DNA from: an uncultured Actinoplanes sp.
GTDB taxonomy: Bacteria > Actinomycetota > Actinomycetes > Mycobacteriales > Micromonosporaceae
Direction: 5' to 3'
Length of the DNA stretch: 5,035 nucleotides
Assembly (NCBI GenBank): GCA_934667465.1
Contig: CAKUMG010000540.1
Span: forward strand, 1 to 5,035
The position numbers were made by a program, and so were the translations under genes. Within the stretch, counting starts at the first letter, position 1. Every line of letters begins with the position of its first letter. The notes beneath the pieces were generated by a model. The model saw nothing but the letters and a program-made list of their open reading frames with translations, ran no database searches and was not told where the DNA came from. Shown one piece after another: positions 1 through 5,035 of this stretch.

Positions 1-1
1 G

Positions 2-1240
<1,239 letters not shown>

Positions 1241-1258
1241 CATGGATCAAGGGGCATC

Positions 1259-1273
1259 CGCAAGAAGTTCCAG
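1259..1273 (+). promoter_or_regulatory. Candidate MalR-type operator before the LacI-family gene
   Basis: The 15 bases CGCAAGAAGTTCCAG match the element at the amylase promoter (2523-2537) in 14 of 15 positions. The left half (CATCC) is a poorer match to the palindrome seen in the amylase copy. It lies directly before the repressor start and between the possible -35 and -10 elements, as expected for negative autoregulation, which is common in LacI-family genes. Binding by this repressor is an inference. Confidence 0.55.
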
Positions 1274-1277
1274 GGTC

Positions 1278-1283
1278 TACAGT
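1278..1283 (+). promoter_or_regulatory. Possible -10 element TACAGT for the LacI-family gene
   Basis: TACAGT matches TATAAT at four of six positions, including the TAnnnT frame. It ends seven bases before ATG 1291, the spacing typical of leaderless actinobacterial transcripts that start at the initiation codon. No good -35 lies 16-18 bases upstream. The perfect TTGACA at 1237-1242 is 35 bases away and cannot pair with it. Confidence 0.3.
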
Positions 1284-1290
1284 GACGGCC

Positions 1291-2334
1291 ATGCGTGCAC
1301 GACTGTCCGACATCGCGCGTCAGGCTGAGGTCAGCGAGGCGACCGTGTCGCGGGTGCTCAACGACCGGCCCGGGGTGTCCGCCGACACCCGCCAGGCGGT
1401 GCTCACCGCGCTCGACGTGCTGGGCTACGAGCGCCCCGAGCGGCTGCGCAAGCGCAGCGCGGGCCTGGTCGGGCTGATCGTGCCCGAGCTGGAGAACCCG
1501 ATCTTCCCGGCCTTCGCGCAGACCATCGAGACAGCGCTCTCCCAGTCCGGGTTCACGCCGGTGCTGTGCACGCAGACGCCCGGCGGCGTGACCGAGGACG
1601 AATACGTCGAGATGCTGCTCGACCGCCAGGTGTCGGGCATCGTGTTCGTCTCCGGGCTGCACGCCGACACCACCGCCGACCACGAGCGCTACCGGCGGCT
1701 GGTCGCACGGCCGATGCCGATCGTGCTGATCAACGGGTACGCGGAGGGCCTCGACGCGCCGTTCATCTCGTGCGACGACCGGCTGGCGGGCGAGCTGGCG
1801 GTGAACCACCTCGTCGCGCTCGGGCACCGGCGGATCGGGTTCGTGTCCGGCCCGGACCGGTTCCTCAACGTGCAGCGCAAGCTCGACGGCTACCGGGCCG
1901 CCATGCGCCGCGAGCTGGGCACGCCGGAGCACGAGCTGGACGATCTCGTGGCGCTCACGCTGTTCGGGGTGGAGGGCGGCGAGGTCGCGGCCGGGCAGCT
2001 GCTCGCGCGCGGCGCCACGGGCATCGTGTGCGGCTCGGACCTCATGGCCCTGGGCGCGATCCGGGCGGCCCGCCGGCGCGGCCTGGCGGTGCCGCGGGAC
2101 GTGTCGGTGATCGGGTTCGACGACTCGCCGCTGATCGCGTTCACGGATCCGCCGCTGACCACGCTGCGCCAGCCCGTCGCGGCCATGGCGAACGCCGCGA
2201 TCCGGCAGCTGGTCGACGAGATCAACGGGCACGGCGCGCCCCACTCGGAGTACGTCTTCTCCCCCGAGCTCGTGGTCCGCGGGTCGAGCGCGATCAGCCG
2301 GGTGGCCCAGGCGGACCGCGTCCCGGCAAGTTGA
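1291..2334 (+). CDS. malR: LacI-family transcriptional repressor, MalR/Reg1 type (maltose/starch control)
   Basis: The protein has 347 residues from ATG 1291, a normal length for the family. The N-terminal helix-turn-helix (residues 4-24, LSDIARQAEVSEATVSRVLN) is classic LacI. The hinge after GYERP (46-57) is a few residues shorter than usual, as I recall for Streptomyces MalR/Reg1. The sugar-binding core (58-335) includes GLIVPELENPIFPAFAQ, GIVFVSGLHADT and GFDDSPLIAFTDPPLTTLRQP, which closely resemble those repressors of malEFG and amylase genes, usually released by maltooligosaccharides. An in-frame GTG at 1282 would add three residues and has AGGG six bases upstream; ATG 1291 has no good Shine-Dalgarno and could be leaderless. 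Position next to an alpha-amylase and shared upstream motifs support a role as its repressor. The gene symbol rests on remembered similarity, and a related sugar regulator is possible. Confidence 0.92.
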   Translation: MRARLSDIARQAEVSEATVSRVLNDRPGVSADTRQAVLTALDVLGYERPERLRKRSAGLVGLIVPELENPIFPAFAQTIETALSQSGFTPVLCTQTPGGVTEDEYVEMLLDRQVSGIVFVSGLHADTTADHERYRRLVARPMPIVLINGYAEGLDAPFISCDDRLAGELAVNHLVALGHRRIGFVSGPDRFLNVQRKLDGYRAAMRRELGTPEHELDDLVALTLFGVEGGEVAAGQLLARGATGIVCGSDLMALGAIRAARRRGLAVPRDVSVIGFDDSPLIAFTDPPLTTLRQPVAAMANAAIRQLVDEINGHGAPHSEYVFSPELVVRGSSAISRVAQADRVPAS

Positions 2335-2350
2335 TCTTTGAAAGTTGTTG

Positions 2351-2371
2351 CCCGCGGAGGCCATCCGCGGG
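2351..2371 (+). terminator. Hairpin after the LacI-family gene, probable terminator
   Basis: CCCGCGGA (2351-2358) pairs perfectly with TCCGCGGG (2364-2371) around the loop GGCCA, 16 bases after the repressor stop. There is no immediate U-tract; TTTTT appears only at 2388-2392. Actinobacterial terminators often lack a U-run, so this probably ends the repressor transcript and isolates the amylase promoter. Confidence 0.6.
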
Positions 2372-2421
2372 GCGGAACTGAGCAGCGTTTTTCGGGCGAC
2401 ACACCGGAGAACGGATCTTTC

Positions 2422-2434
2422 TTTCTGCAAGAAA
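2422..2434 (+). promoter_or_regulatory. Upstream GCAAGAA element with inverted repeat TTTCT-GCA-AGAAA
   Basis: This small interrupted palindrome holds GCAAGAA (2427-2433), the same seven bases found at the repressor and amylase start-site elements. It lies 97 bp upstream of the amylase copy, about 50 bases before the candidate -35. It sits in an unusually A/T-rich patch for this genome. It could be an auxiliary operator that loops to the downstream site, but the match beyond GCAAGAA is weak. Confidence 0.35.
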
Positions 2435-2481
2435 AGTCCGGCTAATCGCCCATAACACTCCCCTGAATCGACTGTCGTCGC

Positions 2482-2510
2482 TTTACGGGCCCGCAACACG
2501 CTGCTAACTT
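2482..2510 (+). promoter_or_regulatory. Candidate sigma-70-type promoter for the amylase gene
   Basis: TTTACG (2482-2487) as -35 and TAACTT (2505-2510) as -10 are separated by 17 bases. They match TTGACA in four positions and TATAAT in three, including the key TAnnnT. The transcript would start near 2516-2518, inside or at the edge of the operator, leaving a leader of about 71 bases. The position fits repression by a bound LacI-type protein. The start site itself is inferred. Confidence 0.5.
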
Positions 2511-2518
2511 TCCGGGCA

Positions 2519-2537
2519 CTTGCGCAAGAAGTTTCAG
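2519..2537 (+). promoter_or_regulatory. Candidate MalR-type operator at the amylase transcription start
   Basis: The site contains the perfect palindrome CTTGCGCAAG (2519-2528) with a central CpG, where the LacI-family hinge helix typically inserts. It continues into CGCAAGAAGTTTCAG (2523-2537), which matches the element before the repressor gene in 14 of 15 bases. It overlaps or directly follows the predicted start site, so bound repressor would block initiation. A direct repeat CCGGGCACT (2512-2520 and 2540-2548) flanks it. Confidence 0.65.
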
Positions 2538-2576
2538 ACCCGGGCACTCCCCCACGCCCGGGGCTCCCCGCGTCCC

Positions 2577-2582
2577 AGGAGG
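2577..2582 (+). promoter_or_regulatory. Perfect ribosome binding site that fixes the amylase start
   Basis: AGGAGG is a full match to the Shine-Dalgarno consensus and lies six bases before GTG 2589. It settles the choice of that start over upstream in-frame codons such as TTG 2520, which falls inside the operator. It also suggests strong translation once the gene is transcribed. Confidence 0.85.
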
Positions 2583-2588
2583 CTTCCC

Positions 2589-4373
2589 GTGCGTACCCGG
2601 CTATCCAAGGCTTTACTGGCTCTCGTCCTCGCCGCCACCGGCACGGTCGCCGTCGCGTCGGCGGCGCCCGGACCGGCGGCGGCCAGCCCCGCCTCACCCG
2701 GAGCGAAGGACGTCATCGTCCACCTCTTCGAGTGGCCGTGGGCGTCGGTCGCGAACGAGTGCACCACCGTCCTCGGCCCCAAGGGCTTCGGCGGCGTCCA
2801 GGTCTCCCCGCCGCAGGAGCACGTCGTCCTGCCCGGTCAGGGCTACCCGTGGTGGCAGGACTACCAGCCGGTGAGCTACCAGCTGACCACCCGCCGCGGT
2901 GACCGGGCGGCGTTCGCGAACATGGTCGCCACCTGCCACGCCGCCGGCGTCAAGATCTACGTCGACGCGGTCGTCAACCACATGGCCGGCGGCGCCTCCA
3001 CCGGCAGCGGCAGCGGCGGGTCCACCTACTCGCACTACGCCTACCCCGCGGTCCCGTACGGCACGAACGACTTCCACCACTGCGGCCGCAACGGCAACGA
3101 CGACATCGCCAACTGGTCGGACCGCTGGGAGATCCAGAACTGCGAGCTGGTCGACCTGTCGGACCTCAAGACCGAGACCTCCTATGTACGCGGGAAGGTG
3201 ACCGCGTATCTCAACGATCTCGTCTCGCTGGGTGTCGACGGGTTCCGGGTCGACGCCGCGAAGCACCTGCCCGCCGCCGACCTGGCCGCGATCGTCGACC
3301 CGGTCGCGGGTGACCCGTACGTGTTCTCCGAGGTCATCGAGGGCGGCAACGGCGAGCCGACGCCGGAGGAGTACGCGGGCATCGGCGACGTGACCGAGTT
3401 CCGCTACGGCGACGTGGTCGGCAACGCGTTCCGCGACGGCACCCTCTCCGGGCTCAACGGGCTCGCCGGCCAGATGCGGCTGAGCTCGGGCGACGCGGTG
3501 GCGTTCGTGGACAACCACGACACCCAGCGCAACGGGCGGGCGAAGCTGACCTACAAGGACGGCACCCCGTACGCGCTCGCCGAGGCCTTCATGATCGCGT
3601 ACCCGTACGGCGTACCGCAGGTCATGTCGAGCTTCACGTTCTCCGGCCCCGACCAGGGCCCGCCCGCCGCGAGCAACGGCACCACCAGCGCCGTGAGCTG
3701 CGGCAACGGCTGGCAGTGCGAGCACCGGTCGCGCACCACCGCGAACATGGTCGCGCTGCGCGCCGCGAGCAACGGCGCGGGCGTGACGAACTGGTGGTCC
3801 AACGGCTCGAACCAGATCGGTTTCGGGCGCGGCAGCGCGGCGTACGTGGCCTTCAACCGCTCCTCCGCGGCCCTGACCCGCACGTTCCAGACGTCGCTGC
3901 CGGCCGGCACCTACTGCGACGTGATGGCGGGCGACTTCTCCGGCGGCGCGTGCACCGGACCGGCGTACACGGTGAACGCGAGCGGTCAGGTGACCGCAAC
4001 GGTGGCGGCGGGCGCGGCGCTCGCGCTGCACGTCGGCGCGCGCGGGACGGGCGGCGGACCGAACCCGGTCGGCTGCACCACGGCGGCGGTCGCGTTCGAG
4101 GCGAACGTCACCACCACCTGGGGCCAGAACGTGTTCGTGACCGGCAACACCGCGGCGCTCGGCAACTGGGACCCGGCGAACGCGGTGGCGCTCTCCTCCG
4201 CGGCGTACCCGGTCTGGAAGGCGACCGTCTCGCTGCCCGGCAACACGGCGGTCCAGTACAAGTACCTCAAGAAGCAGGGTTCCACAGTGGTCTGGGAGAG
4301 CGACCCGAACCGGACACGTAGCACGCCCGCGGCGAGCCCGTGCTCGGCCACCTGGGCCGATTCCTGGCGCTGA
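2589..4373 (+). CDS. Secreted alpha-amylase, GH13 animal/Streptomyces type, with C-terminal CBM20 starch-binding domain
   Basis: This 594-residue enzyme should hydrolyse internal alpha-1,4 bonds of starch outside the cell. A Sec-type signal peptide (RTRLSK, then a hydrophobic run) has a likely cleavage after ASA at residue 25. The GH13 barrel begins about residue 40 (KDVIVHLFEW). Region I is DAVVNH (126-131); the nucleophile is D222 in GFRVDAAKH, the acid/base E248 in VFSEVI, and the transition-state Asp D311 in FVDNHD. N130 and H226 match calcium ligands of animal amylases. Domain C has CEHR, TNWWSNGSNQIGFGRG and LPAGTYCDV, strikingly like pancreatic amylase. A Gly/Pro linker (about 484-495) leads to CBM20 (about 496-594), whose site-1 residues W527, K558 and W569 are present. 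There are ten cysteines, fitting five disulfides. Codon 9 is TTA. It lies downstream of its probable repressor and behind an operator-like palindrome. The exact product profile cannot be read from sequence. Confidence 0.96.
   Translation: MRTRLSKALLALVLAATGTVAVASAAPGPAAASPASPGAKDVIVHLFEWPWASVANECTTVLGPKGFGGVQVSPPQEHVVLPGQGYPWWQDYQPVSYQLTTRRGDRAAFANMVATCHAAGVKIYVDAVVNHMAGGASTGSGSGGSTYSHYAYPAVPYGTNDFHHCGRNGNDDIANWSDRWEIQNCELVDLSDLKTETSYVRGKVTAYLNDLVSLGVDGFRVDAAKHLPAADLAAIVDPVAGDPYVFSEVIEGGNGEPTPEEYAGIGDVTEFRYGDVVGNAFRDGTLSGLNGLAGQMRLSSGDAVAFVDNHDTQRNGRAKLTYKDGTPYALAEAFMIAYPYGVPQVMSSFTFSGPDQGPPAASNGTTSAVSCGNGWQCEHRSRTTANMVALRAASNGAGVTNWWSNGSNQIGFGRGSAAYVAFNRSSAALTRTFQTSLPAGTYCDVMAGDFSGGACTGPAYTVNASGQVTATVAAGAALALHVGARGTGGGPNPVGCTTAAVAFEANVTTTWGQNVFVTGNTAALGNWDPANAVALSSAAYPVWKATVSLPGNTAVQYKYLKKQGSTVVWESDPNRTRSTPAASPCSATWADSWR
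2613..2615 (+). other. TTA leucine codon at amylase codon 9 (possible bldA control point)
   Basis: TTA is extremely rare in high-GC actinomycetes. In Streptomyces it is read only by the tRNA encoded by bldA, which accumulates late in growth. This is the only in-frame TTA I found in the genes of the window. It sits in the signal peptide, with a second uncommon leucine codon, CTA, at codon 5. Early-codon TTA is typical of bldA-regulated genes, but control here is an inference and depends on the genus. Confidence 0.85.
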
Positions 4374-4397
4374 CTGGATCATAGGGACCGTGGCCAG

Positions 4398-4424
4398 GGC
4401 AAACAGCCCAGAGTGACGTTTGCC
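4398..4424 (+). terminator. Weak hairpin after the amylase gene
   Basis: GGCAAAC (4398-4404) pairs perfectly with GTTTGCC (4418-4424) over a 13-base loop, starting 24 bases after the amylase stop. The stem is short and the loop large, with no U-run, so it is a weak terminator candidate on its own. It may act with the stronger hairpin just downstream. Confidence 0.35.
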
Positions 4425-4428
4425 ATGC

Positions 4429-4459
4429 GGAACGGTCGCACATCCAGTGCGATCGTTCC
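4429..4459. terminator. Strong 12-bp hairpin between amylase and roadblock genes, terminator or operator
   Basis: GGAACGGTCGCA (4429-4440) pairs with TGCGATCGTTCC (4448-4459) over the seven-base loop CATCCAG. All twelve pairs are Watson-Crick except one G-T at 4435/4453. No U-tract follows. As RNA it is the strongest structure after the amylase and probably ends that transcript. As DNA it is an interrupted palindrome that a dimeric regulator could bind. A further partial copy, GGTCGTTC, follows at 4461-4468. Confidence 0.5.
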
Positions 4460-4488
4460 CGGTCGTTCACCCGGACGCTGGTCCTACG

Positions 4489-4503
4489 CGTGAGTCACTC
4501 ACG
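4489..4503. promoter_or_regulatory. 15-bp perfect palindrome, candidate operator for the roadblock gene
   Basis: CGTGAGTCACTCACG is a perfect inverted repeat with seven-base arms around a central C, ending 55 bases before ATG 4559. Its size and symmetry suit a dimeric repressor such as a TetR-, GntR- or MarR-type protein, but I cannot assign it to a known regulator. I see no convincing promoter hexamers around it. Confidence 0.4.
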
Positions 4504-4544
4504 ACCCGCGGGCGGCCGGAACAGGCCGCGGCACCCGGACCGCT

Positions 4545-4549
4545 GGAGG
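4545..4549 (+). promoter_or_regulatory. Ribosome binding site deciding the roadblock gene start
   Basis: GGAGG lies nine bases before ATG 4559 and favours that start. An upstream in-frame GTG at 4490 would begin inside the 15-bp palindrome and add 23 Arg/Pro-rich residues unlike the family. Confidence 0.75.
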
Positions 4550-4558
4550 TACGCGCAC

Positions 4559-4930
4559 ATGCCCGAGATGGACGTCGCCCTCAAGGACGCCATGCAGATC
4601 GACGGTGCCGTCGGCGTCGCGCTGGTCGACTACAACAGCGGGATGGCCCTGGGCATCGCCGGCGGCACCAAGGAGTTCGACCTCGCGGTGGCGGCCGCCG
4701 GCAACACCGACGTGGTCCGCGCGAAGCTGCGCGCCATGGACATGCTCGGCATCAAGGAGCAGATCGAGGACATGCTGATCACCCTCGACAACCAGTACCA
4801 CCTGATCCGGCCGCTGCGCGGGCGGCAGGGCGAGGGGCTGTTCCTCTACCTGGCGCTGACCAAGTCGCGCGCCAACCTCGCGATGGCCCGGCACCAGCTC
4901 AAGCGGATCGAGAGCGGACTCGACGTCTGA
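4559..4930 (+). CDS. Small roadblock/LC7-like domain protein (123 aa), unknown role
   Basis: The fold appears to be roadblock/LC7: a helix (VALKDAMQI), a strand-turn-strand (GAVGVALVDYNSGMALGIAG), a long helix (FDLAVAAAGNTDVVRAKLRAMDM), two strands (EDMLITLDNQYHLIRPL and GLFLYLALT) and a C-terminal helix (ANLAMARHQLKRIESGL). I recall similar stand-alone proteins, annotated as hypothetical or roadblock domain, being frequent in actinomycetes. Roadblock proteins dimerise and often regulate small Ras-like GTPases. In actinobacterial conservons one is encoded with a histidine kinase, a DUF742 protein and a GTPase, but no DUF742 or GTPase gene is seen here and the sequence does not read like a typical CvnB. 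There is no signal peptide or membrane segment, so it should be cytosolic. It is bounded upstream by hairpins and downstream by a terminator, so it is probably transcribed alone. ATG 4568 (codon 4) is a less likely alternative start. Confidence 0.85.
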   Translation: MPEMDVALKDAMQIDGAVGVALVDYNSGMALGIAGGTKEFDLAVAAAGNTDVVRAKLRAMDMLGIKEQIEDMLITLDNQYHLIRPLRGRQGEGLFLYLALTKSRANLAMARHQLKRIESGLDV

Positions 4931-4939
4931 GCCACCCGC

Positions 4940-4967
4940 CCGGCCCCTCTTTCATCGGAGGGGCCGG
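4940..4967 (+). terminator. Strong terminator hairpin after the roadblock gene
   Basis: CCGGCCCCTC (4940-4949) pairs perfectly with GAGGGGCCGG (4958-4967) over the eight-base loop TTTCATCG, starting ten bases after the stop codon. It lacks a U-tract, as many actinobacterial terminators do. Its right arm overlaps a second hairpin (4963-4983), so the two cannot form together. Confidence 0.75.
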
Positions 4968-4983
4968 ACGGATAGCGTCCGGC
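4963..4983. promoter_or_regulatory. Second hairpin or palindrome overlapping the terminator, before the next gene
   Basis: GCCGGACG (4963-4970) pairs perfectly with CGTCCGGC (4976-4983) over the loop GATAG. It lies 30 bases before the next start codon and shares five bases with the terminator stem. TAGCGT (4973-4978) within it has the TAnnnT pattern of a -10 box, so it might instead be an operator over a promoter for the next gene. Confidence 0.4.
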
Positions 4984-5013
4984 TGTACGCATGCCGAACG
5001 CCGGAGGTGCCCC

Positions 5014-5035
5014 ATGCCCGTGACCCGGTCCCTGA
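5014..5035 (+). CDS. Start of a further gene (3' cut by the window end)
   Basis: ATG 5014 follows GGAGG (5003-5007) by six bases, a good Shine-Dalgarno arrangement. Only MPVTRSL is visible before the window ends, too little for identification. It lies 83 bases after the roadblock gene and beyond a strong hairpin, so it is probably a separate transcription unit. Confidence 0.65.

Noticed and set aside
2520..2588. Longer amylase start at TTG 2520
   Set aside because: The extra 23 residues precede a good signal peptide, the codon lies in the operator palindrome at the predicted transcription start, and AGGAGG sits six bases before GTG 2589.
2694..4382. Long - strand open frame (562 codons) opposite the amylase
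   Set aside because: The composition is dominated by Arg, Val, Gly and Ala with no motif, and it covers the amylase, whose catalytic residues are all identifiable on the + strand.
4490..4558. Longer roadblock start at GTG 4490
   Set aside because: The added residues are Arg/Pro-rich and unlike the family, there is no ribosome binding site, and GGAGG precedes ATG 4559.

Overview
The window is very GC-rich and almost fully coding on the + strand. Third codon positions are dominated by G and C, GTG starts occur, Shine-Dalgarno sequences are strong, and the proteins look typical of filamentous actinomycetes (a CHASE3/HAMP histidine kinase, a MalR/Reg1-type LacI regulator, a Streptomyces-type secreted amylase and a small roadblock protein). 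A high-GC actinomycete is well supported. Placing it in Streptomyces, Micromonosporaceae or a relative is a guess from sequence alone.

Layout, all on the + strand: (1) 2-1240, the C-terminal 412 residues of a membrane sensor histidine kinase whose start lies before the window; (2) 1282/1291-2334, a LacI-family repressor of the MalR/Reg1 type, followed by a perfect 8-bp hairpin at 2351-2371; (3) 2335-2588, a control region with a candidate promoter, GCAAGAA-containing operator elements and a perfect AGGAGG ribosome binding site; (4) 2589-4373, a secreted animal-type GH13 alpha-amylase with a C-terminal CBM20 starch-binding domain; (5) 4374-4558, an intergenic stretch with two hairpins and a 15-bp palindrome; (6) 4559-4930, a 123-aa roadblock/LC7-like protein followed by a 10-bp-stem terminator; (7) 5014 to the window end, the first seven codons of another gene.

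The repressor and amylase form a coherent starch-utilisation pair. Related motifs, CGCAAGAAGTTCCAG before the repressor and CGCAAGAAGTTTCAG before the amylase (14 of 15 identical), suggest that the repressor controls both itself and the amylase and is released by a maltooligosaccharide. The amylase copy contains the perfect palindrome CTTGCGCAAG with a central CpG, as LacI-family operators often have, and it sits at the predicted transcription start. The amylase also carries the only TTA leucine codon I found in a gene of this window, at codon 9 in the signal peptide, which in Streptomyces would link its translation to the developmental tRNA bldA.

The histidine kinase and the roadblock protein have no evident link to starch metabolism. 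I see no mobile element, CRISPR array, tRNA or rRNA, and no clear sign of an undescribed multi-gene system. The points most worth following are regulatory: the operator set, the TTA codon, the unexplained palindromes after the amylase, and the overlapping hairpins after the roadblock gene.
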